Source: Glossina fuscipes (Eukaryota > Arthropoda > Insecta > Diptera > Glossinidae). Taken from it: DNA of 64,000 nt. The stretch's first letter is position 1. Every line of letters begins with the position of its first letter. Below are positions 39,811 to 51,775 of the stretch, in pieces. The stretch lies in assembly GCF_014805625.2 (NCBI RefSeq), contig NW_023998414.1:32350002-32414001 (forward strand), written 5' to 3'. Made by a program: the position numbers and the translations under genes. Under the pieces are notes generated by a model. That model worked only from the letters and a program-made list of their open reading frames with translations, had not been told where the DNA came from and did no database searches.

Positions 39811-41324
39811 TGTTAAAATGCCCACTACGACGAATTAAGGTGATGGTAAATTTTTATATAATATATATATGAGTGTATCTATCTATCATTAATCGCATGT
39901 TTATTATTACATTTTAATGATTCTTGGTTTTTAAAATATCTTGAATACGCTTAATGGAGTATTGAGTTTTTTGAGATTTGCCTTTTAACTTCCAGTGCTC
40001 CGCTCTGGATAACGTAGAAAATGCATCGATTAGCTCATGGGAAGCGGTCGAAGATCGCAGCGGTCCGTCATCATGCACTACCAGTTCCTCAATACAACCA
40101 AACGCCGTCAGTGTACTTTGGGTGCCCGATCATGCGGTTTCTCGCTGCACAAGTTGTCAAACCGAATTTTGGCTAGGTCGACGAAAACATCATTGCCGGT
40201 AAGTTGCACGTACCGCAATCTTTATGATAATATAAAATTTTTTTTTAAACAAACTATTAAAAACATCGAACAGTTCCTGTGGCCAAATTTTTTGTGCTGA
40301 TTGTTCCGAATTTTGGGCTCCTTTACCCGGCGAAAATCTGTTAAGTCCCGTAAGATTATGCGGGCCTTGCTATCATTCAGTAACTACACGGATGCAGCAG
40401 GTAAGCAAATTACAAAACATATTAACTAATCTCTGCTATGGACGGACTGTATGAATAAAGCACAAACAATCGACGGCGCAGGCTAATCTGGACTTGATAT
40501 GTTCCTTAATACTAAGAAAGTAGGTTTACAAGTAAGAAAATTATATTCAACTGTGGCACGAAATCGCCTTTACCTGCCCTTTAAGAGGATAGGAAAGAGG
40601 GGAGTGGGTTGGGGAGGGGAGGGGGTTGGGGGGGGCTGTTACCCACAATTTGAGTAATGAATTGCAAAAAAGCCAAGTAGGCTTAGCCGAACTAACCGAT
40701 TTGTGTCCGAGTGCTTTCATGTTTTTACCAAATTTCAAGTCAACTTTATATTAATATTTATTTCGGACCTGGATTTTTCCAATCCGAAACTTATTAATAA
40801 TCAAAAATATATCTAAATAATTTGATGATACCGTATATTTTGACAAAACAAATTAATCTCCACTTTTTTTACTTTTTGAATGAAAATATTGTTGAAAAGA
40901 TCGTTGGAAAAGACTTTGTTTATTGATTATAATATTTTGTTAGAAAAATGAACAACCGCAACAACAAAATCGCCAATTAATGACTCCCCTAGGTGGTGGT
41001 GGTGGCAATGTGCAACGTCAATATATTACTACAACAACAACAACAACCACAACAACAACAACAGCAGCAGCAGCAGTAATAGCAGCAACAGCAGCAACAA
41101 CAACAACGGCGGTAGCAGCAGCAACAATAACAACATCATCAACAATATCATCGTTGACAGCTGTAACTTTGGTCCAAACATTAAACCAACCCGGCATTAT
41201 TAGTCACACTCATAATTCTCTTGGTCTACAGCAACATCAACAACAAAATCAATGCGCTGCCGCTTCTATGAAAGTCAGTAATGCAACTTCAACTAGCGCA
41301 GCTGCCACAACAGCAACCAACTGA
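30136..41324 (+). CDS. MTMR3/4: Myotubularin-related phosphoinositide 3-phosphatase with FYVE domain (14 exons, 1436 aa)
   Basis: The family removes the 3-phosphate from PI3P and PI(3,5)P2 on endosomal and autophagic membranes. Coding exons: 30136-30253, 30341-31284, 31360-31550, 31613-31808, 31875-32060, 32169-32466, 32561-32666, 34353-34834, 34924-35713, 35809-35974, 36710-36832, 39996-40198, 40274-40400, 40944-41324. They total 4311 nt and all junctions are in phase. Domains: PH-GRAM (about 40-140, LGRTDDGVLALSNYRIF), the myotubularin phosphatase domain (about 195-600) with signature HCSDGWDRT (Cys457, Arg463 intact, so catalytically competent), a long Ser/Asn/Thr-rich linker, a short coiled coil (about 1140-1190), and a FYVE zinc finger (about 1242-1304) with WVPDH, RRKHHCR and eight cysteines. 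The C-tail has poly-Gln and poly-Thr/Ala. The ATG follows an acceptor, so a noncoding first exon exists upstream. Confidence 0.95.
32667..34352 (+). other. Myotubularin intron (1.7 kb)
   Basis: It lies between the exon ending in the SSDPNMTVDP coding sequence and the Asn-rich linker exon. It contains a reverse SINE-like repeat (33105-33340), a poly-T run and a GAA run just before 34265. No nested gene is seen. Confidence 0.8.
33105..33340 (-). mobile_element. SINE-like repeat, family 2, copy b (reversed)
   Basis: It carries the family-2 segments in the same order as 12440-12650: a GAAGAAAGAGAATG purine stretch, GACCGAACACTCACTATAAC, ACGACCAACATAAACTCGACCG, and TTTGAACCCGCC, the reverse complement of a B-box-like GGCGGGTTCAAA. 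The edges are approximate. Confidence 0.55.
36833..39995 (+). other. Myotubularin intron (3.2 kb) before the FYVE exons
   Basis: It contains long A/T runs, the open frame at 37207-37479 (judged not an exon because an in-frame TAA and a poly-A run precede it with no acceptor), a SINE-like copy (38315-38470), a CT-rich run near 39075-39122 and a (TA)n run near 39780. A GC-richer block at 38990-39070 (GCCGGCCTGACATCTTGCAG and after) has no recognised role. Confidence 0.75.
38315..38470 (+). mobile_element. SINE-like repeat, family 2, copy c
   Basis: In forward orientation it reads GTAGGTAAGTGGTAAGCGGC, then a degenerate B-box-like GAGTACAAATCTT, then ACTTTCATCATAGTAACAGT and a CTCTCCCTACCTCTTTCTCTGG pyrimidine end. 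The order matches the reverse complement of copies a and b. It is the most diverged copy. Confidence 0.42.
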
Positions 41325-41983
41325 AAATATTGTTGTTGTTGCGTGTGTGATTCGATGAAATTTTTCCATTTTTCTTTTTTCTAATTTTATATTCGAAAAA
41401 AACAAAAACAAAACAAAAAAAAAAAAAACCAAACAAAAAGGAAACAAAAACATGAATCATTTCCGAACAATTGTCTAATTTTCTCTGAAGAATTTTAAAC
41501 GAAGCAAAAACGATTACTTGCTTTCAATTCAAATTCCAATGTTGTTATTGTTAAATGTCTATTGAGTGTGTATTCTTTACATGTATGTATGAGCTGATCT
41601 AATTTTCCATGTGTAAACGTAACTCTTTTTTTTTTTTAATTTTTTTTTAATTTTGCTTAAAATTAATTTTCTTCCGCTTTTACTTTTTTATCTTCAATTT
41701 TATTTTATTTTATTTTACTTTATTTTATTTTTTTTTATTATTATTTCTCATAACTCGTTCAATTTGTACTCATAGTTCTATTTATATCCACTACAGAGGT
41801 TATATTAAGTTTGCAAATAAACAGAAAGAACTAACCATCCGATGTCCAATAAACTAGACGTAGAGCGATATTCGTTTATCTAACAATCAATCGAAAAACA
41901 AATCAAAGAAAGCTACGCATAGAGCAGCCTTGAACTCTTTCTTCGCTTTATTGAGATAAATGTCTATATACATATATATATAC

Positions 41984-42024
<41 letters not shown>

Positions 42025-42790
42025 CCGCGCAAATATTAGTCTACCTTTTAAGGATATTTTTACAGTAATTGTTTCGTTTCTATCGTTGCCTGTATGCATA
42101 TATGTATATAAAAATGTGTTTACATTTACGTAACTGCCACACAATACATTTTCGTTGACAAAAACCGTCAATTATCGTAAACCGAACGTATTTAATAACA
42201 CAAAAGCGAGTAGAGTACGTATTAAAAGATTCGGTGTAAACCGAATATAATCTTTTTTCCGTGTTTTTCTCGACATTTCTCTAATGCTATAAAAAGCTTT
42301 TTCTTAATAACTAATTGTGATAATTACTCTTACGATTATATCATTGCTAAATTTCTTCTTTATTCTTAAAAACAAAAAAAACAAAAAAAATTCCAAAAGA
42401 AAAAACTTATTTGCTTTAATTATTTAGTTTTTGTTATTTTTTATTTTCATTTTTTTCTTTTTTTTTTCATATTTGATCTTAGTTTAATTGCTTCTTAAAT
42501 TTTAATTGCTTTTAAGATCTTTGCTGCAATAATTACAATTATTATTATGTGTAAAAACAAAGATTTAAAAAAAAAAAAAAAAAAAAAGAACAAAAAAAAA
42601 CAAAACGACAAAATATAGAAATATATATAAAAACTTGTTGCTTTTAAAAACTGATTAAATAAAATGAAAAAATTTTAGTCAAAAATAAAATAAAAAAAAA
42701 AAAAGACAAACAAAACAAAATGAAAGAAAAATATATGCGAAATTTTCTGCCAAAAAATAAAAATTCAATAATAGTTTCATTTCTAGTTAC
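41325..42790 (+). other. Probable myotubularin 3' UTR and flank
   Basis: AT-rich sequence after the stop codon with several AATAAA hexamers, the first at 41816-41821 and others around 42655-42775. An (AT)n microsatellite lies at about 41995-42020. The actual cleavage site cannot be chosen from sequence. Confidence 0.5.
41816..41821 (+). terminator. Candidate polyadenylation signal, myotubularin gene
   Basis: AATAAA about 490 nt after the stop codon. It is one of several candidates. Confidence 0.4.
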
Positions 42791-42884
42791 CCGATATGAG
42801 AAATAATAAAAACTATCCTTGTTGTGTAAGCTTATGCGCTAAGATTTGATTGGACTTTGAAAATTATTAATGAAGATATAAAAA

Positions 42885-43580
42885 GTAAAAGAAGTAGGCG
42901 TGGCTGGAAAAATTCAAGTCACTTCCAAATTCTTTTGCAAATTTGTAGACGACATCTTAATAATCGCTAATGGGGCAACGTTTGCCATAAATACTACACG
43001 GTTGCGCAGGCAGGCAGAGAGACACGTTTAGCTGCATCCCACCTTTGAAGCTGCCCACGAACTTATGTAGTTCATTCGGCTTGTCGAGTTTGTTTCTGCG
43101 TTTTGTAAAAAAAAAAAAAACAAAAAAAATTCGATTTTGATACACTATAATAATGGGTAGGCGTGGTTAATGTTTTTCCTTTTTGGACATTTGTGGAATA
43201 TGCGTTCAAACTTTTGTACATTTATCCGCTATAGTTTATGAGTAACGATCAAAAAATTATTTTTTTATACCTTTTGAAAAGCAGAGGTGTTCTTAGTTTA
43301 CATGGTGCTGTCGGCGTGTCCTTCAACCGATTTAACCCATTTTCAATACCAATCAGCAAGATCTACCAATATTTTTCCCAAATTTGAAGTCGATAGATTC
43401 ATCATTTGCGGCAGGAGAATTTCTACAACATGCATTTCACGGACGGACGGACGGACGGACGGACGGACATGTTTTGATGCTGATCAAAACTATATTTATT
43501 TGTTTTCTGGTGCTTCCTTCTGGGCGTTGCAAACGTTTTGACGAAGTGAACATACCCAGTATCCTTCGCTGATGGGTATT
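42885..43580 (+). repeat. Dispersed noncoding repeat, most complete 'GACGGACAT' copy
   Basis: It contains AGTAGGCGTGGCTGG and later GGTAGGCGTGGTTAATG, then GGACGGACGGACGGACGGAC leading to ACATGTTTTGATGCTGATC, AACTATATTTATTTG, GCTTCCTTCTGGGCGTTGC, and a terminal ATACCCAGTATCCTTCGCTGATGGGTAT-type inverted end near 43550-43579. It has no open frame of note. It serves as the reference for the fragments at 4655-4900, 13400-13520, 26838-28700 and 48600-49200. Confidence 0.5.
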
Positions 43581-44295
43581 CATCGGTGTTTACAGCTACC
43601 CAGTCATTGATTTCTTTGCCTTCTGGCGAAGCAACGTCATTACGTAAGTTACGCGAAACTTCTTAGGAATGACTGAGTGTGATCTTGAACTTAAATTATC
43701 TCGTTCTCTTTAGCACAATGAATAATTAACTAGAATGGTCGACAAATCATATAATGTATGGACAGTAAGTGTCCGATAAAGCAAGAGGAATATGAATTTC
43801 GATTTTCGATACCCAATATCTTATAATAATTCAAATCCATAATCGAGAATAAGTGCAGGCTCGTTTGTAACTTGTACTAGATATGTCTTTTTGCAAAAAA
43901 AATATTCGAGATCATACGAGGTTTGAAGGTTAATGCGTACTCACGAGTATGAAAAGGTATGAGAATTTTTTTAATCGTAAACAAAATCTTATAAATTGAA
44001 AGAAGCAATTTTTGTCGATATCGTATGGAAAATCCTTCGCCCATTCGATACGATCGTATCGCTTCCATATTCCGTCACCTGAGCTAACTCAAAAACGAGA
44101 CTTGTAAACTGACTGCAGAATTTTGCTGACATACACATAAACCCAATTTTTATGCAGAAGCGAAGAGTTTTAAAGCGGTCGCATGCTTCGAACTTTAATT
44201 TTACATTAACAAACACATATGTATCTGTTCATGTTACATGAATCTTTCACTTGAGATCTTTAGGAAAAAACAATACAATACATCTTTTAATATAT

Positions 44296-44301
44296 TTTAT
44301 T
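44296..44301 (-). terminator. Candidate polyadenylation signal, HIU hydrolase gene
   Basis: The plus strand reads TTTATT, that is AATAAA on the gene strand, about 63 nt after the stop codon. The spacing is typical of a short 3' UTR. Confidence 0.6.
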
Positions 44302-44363
44302 TATGACTCGAATGCATGCATAGTTCTACGTCACGTTATTTTGCAAATGCAAACTTTCGAAAG

Positions 44364-44783
44364 CTATGATCCTCTGTAAGTGGAATAACCGAAGGGCGAT
44401 ATCAATAACGGTACATGATAGTGTTCATTTTCTTGACATTGCACTGTAACATCTATGAAAGGATAAAAGCTGGTTACATTTTGTAGATTAAAATAAGGCC
44501 GTATGTCAAATCTCAGTTTATATACGCCATTTTGAAAATCCGTGCTATACAATAATTGATGAATGCGACCCTGTTTATCAGTTAAAGATTGATTAATTTC
44601 AAGCCATTGATCGCCGCCATCTTGCTTAATATCGTTTTCGGTTAAACGATACACAATAACGATGACATTGGCTGCCGGCTTACCAACGCTTGTATCTAAT
44701 ACATGAGTGGATATAGTAAGAGTTTCCGATTTAACAGCGGTTTGGTTTTCAGCTTTGGCAAGCATCGGCTTTAGTGCTGGTTT
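44364..44783 (-). CDS. URAH: 5-hydroxyisourate hydrolase (transthyretin-like family)
   Basis: It hydrolyses 5-hydroxyisourate, the product of urate oxidase, to OHCU in the purine-degradation pathway. The exon covers the whole catalytic fold: ISTHVLDTSVGKPAANV near the N-terminus (His of the active site), YKLRFDIRPYF (Arg), SFYPFIDVTVQ, HYHVPLLISPFGYSTYRGS at the C-terminus. The C-terminal Tyr-Arg-Gly-Ser tetrapeptide marks hydrolases and separates them from true transthyretins. The start is uncertain. A strong acceptor (TTTTCTTCTTTGCAG) ends at 44784, so translation probably comes from an upstream exon; a possible 27-nt exon with ATG and a phase-0 GTAAAA donor lies at 45050-45024. Alternatives are an ATG at 44810 that reads across the acceptor, or the internal ATG about 6 codons into the exon. 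Confidence 0.92.
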   Translation of the reverse strand, partial: KPALKPMLAKAENQTAVKSETLTISTHVLDTSVGKPAANVIVIVYRLTENDIKQDGGDQWLEINQSLTDKQGRIHQLLYSTDFQNGVYKLRFDIRPYFNLQNVTSFYPFIDVTVQCQENEHYHVPLLISPFGYSTYRGS

Positions 44784-44810
44784 CTGCAAAGAAGAAAATG
44801 TTAAATTCAT

Positions 44811-47800
44811 TTACTTTATGATGTGAAGCCCAAAAAGTAAAAGATTGCGGAAATTCTAGAAAAATTTCGATAAAATTCTAAAGGCATCGGTATCTATATT
44901 TCTAAAAATTATAAAATTGTCTGAAAAGCGTAGTTCGTCGTAATAAGTTAAACTTATTTAGCAGCATAAGAATTAACTAAATTGTTTAAAGTTGTTGTCT
45001 TGTATGTAAATATTTAATTTTACGTTTAATATGTTTTTCGAGCCACACATAATTAAATGATATTCAGGCACCTAGGCCACTTTACTTAGAAACTCATATA
45101 CATTTTCAAACATACTTTTTCTTTTAATTATTACTTTTTCTTTTAATTAATCGTAACTTTACTATCTATGTAAAACGTTATTGGCTTGCTCCACTTAACC
45201 CCAACAAAACTAATGAAAAAAAATTTAAACTAAACCCGCGATCTTTATATTTTCTATCAAAAACTTGCTTTGAAATCTGTTCTTCTTCTTCTTCTTCTCA
45301 CCAATGCAACAGAAGACGACTCAATGGTTTGAGCAAAAAAAGGACTCAATGAAACGAACACGAAATTCCCGGTTTGAATCAAGTTCGTCGCATAAGAAAT
45401 TCTTAGAAACATATTTGTTTAATTTTTGGGTTGAGTGGAGATGAACTAAACCAATAAGGGAAATTTACTTCAATCCATAAATCGAACAGTGTATATGCAT
45501 AGCTGCATAAATAGAAAGTACAAAATACATGACTTGCCATATTTCATTCTTAAGTTGCAAATATCTTCTGAAAGATGCCAGACCGATGGACATACGTTTC
45601 GTAATAATTATAATGAAGTTTGACTACGTTAATCAAGTAACTTAATCGTGTTCGTTTTTATTGCTTTCATTGCATTGACCGTTTCCTTTTTTTTTTTATT
45701 ATTAATAAGTCCCAAGTGGTTCGAGCAGCAGCACTTGTGCGAAGTAATTTTAATCAAACAAACAGAATTACGTTGGCTTTAAATATGTATTTCTATGTCT
45801 GGCATAAATATAAGCATTTCGACATCTACATTTAAAAGTTAGATATTTAAAAGCATGCATGACGCGTATATGTTTTGTAACGAAAAAAGCAGGTGAGTGT
45901 CTTTTAAATCGTTTACCTACGAGAGAAGGGATGCGTATCTTATCTCGAATTTATTTATTTACACAAAATATTGGTTTTTTTCTCTTTTCCTGCAGGCAAT
46001 GTATTTTTTTCCAATCTATTTGTATATGGTCGCGCTTAATATTTTCATTTGTTTCATTTGCGCAACCGCTAATTTATCGAAATAAAAAAAAAAGAATGTT
46101 TCATTTTTCTTGTTCGATATGGTTTATGTCTTGGCTTTTTGCATAAAATCTCTCCCAACTACTATTGATTATCGGTACACCTCTATCAAAATCCGCCATC
46201 AATAGAGGAAATCGCAAATAACGATTTGAGCGATTGAATAAATTATAGAGTTCGTGCGGAGCGAAAGCACTGTAAATATTTTGCTTAAAATTATTTCTAT
46301 CGCTAAGGCTTGTATGTTTGAACGTAAAAATTAATGCTTTTATGAAGGATATTAGATCTAACTTCTTATATGGAATATGAATTTTGATCGGCATTCATGA
46401 AGTATCCAGTATAAGATTTGGGTGCAATAGAATTGGAAGAACTTCTACAATGAGTCTCTTGAAGGGATATAAAGATTAGCTTAAATTCACTTATAGGTGT
46501 ACAGAGTTCATTAAAATTACTAATAAGTCTCTTCATGTTCCATTGTAGGATTTTAAAAACTTTATTTAATTGTAGTGACGTGAAAACGGAGTGATAGGCA
46601 GATTATGTGGATGTGTCAACATCTCTGTCGGAATTTTGCGTGAATAATTTACTCTTACCAGCAGAATAATCGGTACTTAGGCGGTTGCGTATATATGAAG
46701 TGCAACGAGTGGGCGCACGGGAATAATTTGAAATTGAACAAAGACTGAAATGACTGAGTTTTCGATGTTTCGATCATATTCGGATGCCCCTGATCAAAAA
46801 AGATATATATACGACAACACTTCTATACCTTATTACAAAACTTATCGCGAGTTTTATATATTTGACGACTCACCTTCCGCCCACTTACAACGTTTTAACG
46901 TCAATTTATGAGCGGTATAAACGCTTACGTTCTCGTACAGCAATAAATAACAATCACGTCATTTACATCTACGTTCAAATATTATTTCTAATCGCTGTTT
47001 AATTAATTCATTTATTTATTTCCAAAGGTTATCTTATCTGAATGCGAATAGTTTTGCATTTTCAAGCAAGCGTTCGGTTCATCTTACACATTGAAAGCAT
47101 GATACATTTAGCATTGATATAATGCTATGTTCTGCATAAGCTATAGCTAAAATCTATATCTTGATCAAAGATTTAAAGGTTTAGGTTAAGCTTCTTAAAT
47201 CTTATGTCTAGAGAATCGTATTTTTTTTTTTTTTTTTTTGTTTTAGTTCTGCACCAGTTTTCATTCAATTCTCCTTCTGTTTATGTAATATTTAAACAAC
47301 AGCGGTACTCACAAACATTAATAGTCCATTCGAAATTATTACTAAAAATGTTATATAGATTTTACAAATTTTCCCCGCCATTACGTAAAGGTAGTAATTT
47401 TTTCCTTGACTTTCTAATCCATACTAAAAAAATCGTACAGTAATGAACGCTATAAGCTAACAATATTTATTCGCTTCGACTCGTCATCGGTAATTATGAA
47501 CTTTCTAATACCCTAGACAGCAAATCAAGGGATGACAATAGATCGCAGAAAAAAATTTCTACCTTTACAGGATACTATCTTATATGCCCGTTTGTCATTC
47601 GTACTAATTTCTGGAATCAAAATTCTTGCCATCACTTTTATAGCAACCATCAAAGGATGAAATTTGTTTAATCGCCATAACTGCTACAACGTTCACGATT
47701 GCACAAAATTAAGTTAAAAAGCATATGTTGTATTAATTTGTTGACCGTGGATCGAGCATGAAAATGCAGTCAATTAAGTTCGAATAGCCAACATGAGATT

Positions 47801-50800
47801 ATGACTTCCAACCAATGGCAATTATTGATCGAAGAACTTGTGATTTATTGCACAAACAATACGATTTAAAAATTTATTCTAAGAAAGGTACGCATCGATC
47901 TGTAATTGGTAACAAAATACTGTTAGAGGTAGAATTGTTTCATATTTGCTAACAGTGATAGACGTCCAGAAGATTCGATCAATGATGTCGTTCGGTTCAA
48001 AAACAATTCCTGCTCGCATTGATCACTTCTTAGCAAATTTCTCACTTTAATCCATCGATCGATCTTTCGATTTAATCGACAGATTAAAAATGCTGTCAAA
48101 TAAGATCCACTGTAAATAATGCCCATTATTGTGCAAATTCTAAGTTTGTGTGTAAATGCTGATCATATCGCAGCAATTATTCTCTTATTTGTATACTACA
48201 TCACTTGGTGTATATTAAGTTGTTTGCAATCTATTATTATTGTTATTATTATTCCAATCGATTTAGTCTGAACGAGTCGAGCTACTCTTCGTTTGTATGA
48301 TGTCCATCAACGTATTTCCGTGTCCAGTGTAAAGATTACAATTTTAAAGATATTTTGATGAAATTCCCCCTACATTGGCACTTTTTGGTTCAAGGACAAA
48401 TGCTATTGAAAATAAATTGCATCGAATCACTTTTATGGTCACTCCCCAAGGTGAAGACATTATGGCGGGACAAGGACGGTCTTGAACCATTTTTTCTTAT
48501 ACCTCATCATCATTTCATCATTTATTAGCGAAAAAAAGTCATATCTTGCTTCCTTATAAAAGTATATCTTCCATAGAAGTCCTTATATGGGAAGGAAATG
48601 TAAAAAGTGGTTTGAAATATTGAAAATTTGATACAATTAATGGTACACTACGCATTAAGTTTAAGAGCATTAAGACAAGGTCCGTAATGACTTAAAATAG
48701 ACTCGAGTTTTTTTCATTATGCTGATCGATTCAGAATGATTGTGAAGCATTTTTCCTTTCAAGCAATGGCAGCAAACACATCTGCCGATAGCATTTGCTA
48801 TTTATTATCAATGTCTCGTTCGCATTTGCGAAAAAATACTATTAAAGGCAGTTATTTTGGATGATCTTTTCTCAAAATCCAGCTTTCTACACACCTTGGC
48901 ACAAGACGCATTCGCCTATTTAATTATATCAAAATATTTGAATAACGGCGACTAGGCATAGACAAATTTTGTGTAATAAAAAAATGGATCTCATACGCTC
49001 TGCATCTCACTCTGCTCGCACAAATCGCGTTTGATATATCGTCACTATAAAGCACAGTATAATAATTCATTAAATGATATATAGATTTTGATATAGAAAT
49101 TGTCTCCCATCATTTCGCGTGCTATACAAATGTTGTAGAATAGTTTTTTTCGTGACTATAGCAATGTAGATAGAAAAAGGACAGCGGACGGACATGACTT
49201 TCATCATTCCGATTATTTGGACTAATCAAGCATTTATCCATTTTACGAGACATTCAAGACGTTACGTCTACTTGACAAGTATGTTGCACTCACTGGGTTA
49301 TATAATCAAGTGAAGAATCGTACTAGTTATCTAAATCACAATTTAAGTCAGTTTACTTAGCAACTTATTATCTAGTAAAAAAATGTTAATTTCAAAAACT
49401 TTATCGTTATGATCTCATTATTCTTCATATTATTCTATGTATGTAATCTTTATTTCACAATGATTTCAAAATTAAATAAATATATATTTTCTCTGCAAAA
49501 CTTCTGGTCCGTAAATGCTTAGGCTGGACGTTAGTTTTTCACTTTTAACCAATGAATGGAATATGATTCTCAAAGTACGATTCATTCATTATTCATATGT
49601 AATGTGCCTTCACTCTGCTAAGGTCTTTTCAAAACCCATCCTATCTGGAGGACAACATAAGTTATAATCTTTCGAAAAACATAATGAAAACATAGATCAG
49701 ATCATGATACCAATAACATGGAAAACTGCTAACAATATAATAATCAATTTTTATTGTAAAGCGCATGATAAGAGAGAGATAAAACGCTCAAAACATCTTT
49801 CTTTCTCATAATTCTCGCTTGAGTAACCTTAACGCGTGTATCTTGCTTTTTTGTTTAGTCATACTTAACTATTTATTTCGTAACAAGGTACAAGCTGCTG
49901 CTATACCATTTCTGGTCATATCCACATTTGTTTTACTTTTTTTCTTCTTTCATAGCACAATCATTTTGAAAAACTTCATTAGCTTGCGCGGATAAAGTAA
50001 TAGGAAAATTGTTTCGCGGAAAAACGGGAAAAGGGGAAAGAACGCCCTTGTGATATTATTATTATTAATCTTTCGTTAAACTTGACGGAACGCCTGGTTG
50101 ATATTTCAAACCCTGGTAGAAGTTGAGAGGAAAAAGAATCAAGCAAATGGGACTGCCTGGAAGATAGAAACTTTTTTATTTTTCTCCTAATTCACTTTCT
50201 ATTACCATTTAATTATATGACAAATCGATTTTAATTGTACCGTGTATTCTTTGGACTATAAGACGCGCTTCAAATTTATAAGATTTCGAATCAAAATTTT
50301 TACTTGTTTGTCAACATAATTCGCACTAGCGCAATATTGAATTCATACTCACTCTCGGTACTATCACTCGTTCGTATAACTTTCATCCCAACTATTATTA
50401 TCACTCCTTTCAAAAATTGCGTCACCATCTATAGCATTACTTATCCCGCATTTTTTAAATGGCTTTATAAGCGTGTCTTCTTTCACAGCTTCCTGAGCTG
50501 AGTTTTTCACTCCGGGTATAAACTTTTAAAATTATTAGTCATTTTATACGTCCTGTTGCCGTGACATCATGATTTGGCTTTGCCATCCATTTAATCCGCT
50601 CATCTCGTATCAATTTTTTCCATCCAAGATTTGTAATTGACTTGTCAGGCCTCCAGAAATGACTGCGATTCCTGTATTCATTCTTTTTAGAAGTTTCGCG
50701 GTTGATTCTGCTATATGTGCTGATTGAATTGATCCAACACTAAGATCGCAGTTCTTGAATGTGAATAATAATCGCAGCTAAGATTTTGATCTTTGATAAT

Positions 50801-51060
50801 ATGTTTTCCGTCTTGAAGCTGATCGTGGGCGGTAGGTTTCCATCCGTACGCATAACAAGCCGAAATCACCAATGTAATGAGTTTTTTCGTGACTTGTTGT
50901 TGTTTTGATCTCTATTGTCTTGAGATAACTTGCGTCATACTTACCTTCAGTAGGGTACATAAAATTATCAACAAAAATTGCTACATATATAAATATAGCT
51001 CTATCTAGCTAGCTAAATTTATAATATTTAAACACTTTAACTTAAATAAAAATTCAAAAA
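44811..51060. other. Gene-poor interval between HIU hydrolase and the cyclophilin locus
   Basis: AT-rich sequence with scattered poly-T runs (for example 47221-47239). A possible dispersed-repeat fragment lies at 48600-49200 (AAAATTTGATACAATTAATGG and GGACGGACATGA), and a tRNA-like segment at 45300-45480 (CCCGGTTTGAATCAAG). An unassigned minus-strand open frame of 98 codons lies at 46101-46394. I see no supported gene. Confidence 0.55.
46101..46394 (-). other. Unassigned open reading frame (97 aa)
   Basis: The C-terminal half (YLRFPLLMADFDRGVPIINS and SWERFY) has a less biased composition than the shadow frames around it, but I recognise no domain. It lies upstream of the HIU hydrolase on the same strand and could be an exon, a transposable-element fragment, or chance. 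No clear splice sites define it. Confidence 0.15.
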
Positions 51061-51066
51061 TCCGTC

Positions 51067-51072
51067 TTTATT
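51067..51072 (-). terminator. Candidate polyadenylation signal for Cyp1 terminal exon A
   Basis: AATAAA on the gene strand (plus-strand TTTATT), about 120 nt after the exon A stop codon. Confidence 0.6.
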
Positions 51073-51191
51073 GCAGGCAGACCTCGACGTTTCGATCAAT
51101 CTCAAACTACATGATAATTTATGGGGAATAAGAAAAAAAAAAAATTCGAAAAGCCGTTACTTTTTTTTGATTTCTTTTCAATTTAAACAAT

Positions 51192-51620
51192 TTACTGAGT
51201 TTGACCGCAATCTTCAATAACGATGCGCTTTGCAGGTCTACCTGATTGACCACCATATGCTTCCATTTTCTTGACCGTCTCTAGACCTTCTATCACTTTA
51301 CCAAACACAACATGACGATTATCAAGCCAAGATGTCTTTACCGTGGTTATAAAGAATTGCGATCCATTAGTATTGGGACCGGCATTGGCCATTGACAAAA
51401 TGCCAGGTTCCGTATGCTTCAATATGAAATTCTCATCATCGAATTTATTGCCATAAATTGATTTGCCGCCAGTGCCGTTCTGTGCAGTAAAATCGCCACC
51501 TTGACACATAAAATTCGGTATAATGCGATGAAAAACGCAATCCTTGTAACCGAAACCCTTCTCGCCGCTGCACAAAGCCCTGAAATTTTCAGCAGTCTTC
51601 GGTACAACGTCGGCACGTAG
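51192..51620 (-). CDS. Cyp1: Cyp1 alternative terminal exon A (most distal)
   Basis: It has 142 codons plus stop, preceded by TTTATTTTGCAG and starting in phase 0 with [13 protein letters not shown], equivalent to CypA Leu24. It joins the common 5' exon (59826-60062) to give 221 aa, or 165 aa from the internal Met57, the exact CypA length. All catalytic positions are present: FHR (CypA His54/Arg55), FMCQGGDF (Phe60, Met61, Gln63), MANAG (Ala101-Ala103), QFF (Gln111, Phe113), WLD (Trp121) and RHVVFG (His126). Peculiar changes against CypA are Gly50Asp, Gly96Glu and Cys115Thr. The pocket-edge pair at 81/82 is Asn-Lys. It ends VIEDCGQTQ. Its acceptor lies only 155 nt below exon B. Confidence 0.93.
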   Translation of the reverse strand, partial: LRADVVPKTAENFRALCSGEKGFGYKDCVFHRIIPNFMCQGGDFTAQNGTGGKSIYGNKFDDENFILKHTEPGILSMANAGPNTNGSQFFITTVKTSWLDNRHVVFGKVIEGLETVKKMEAYGGQSGRPAKRIVIEDCGQTQ

Positions 51621-51683
51621 CTGCAAAATAAATTTACAACAATTTCATAAAACCGCATATAGGAGTTCTGTTAAGCAAATTAA

Positions 51684-51689
51684 TTTATT
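51684..51689 (-). terminator. Candidate polyadenylation signal for Cyp1 terminal exon B
   Basis: AATAAA on the gene strand, about 87 nt after the exon B stop and only about 64 nt before the exon A splice acceptor. Exon B 3' processing and exon A splicing signals therefore nearly overlap. Confidence 0.6.
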
Positions 51690-51775
51690 ATTGAAATCCT
51701 CGCTCTAACAGCATAACAACAACAACAATAATAATATAATATAACGTATGTTATATACGTTTTATGATCTGAGTA

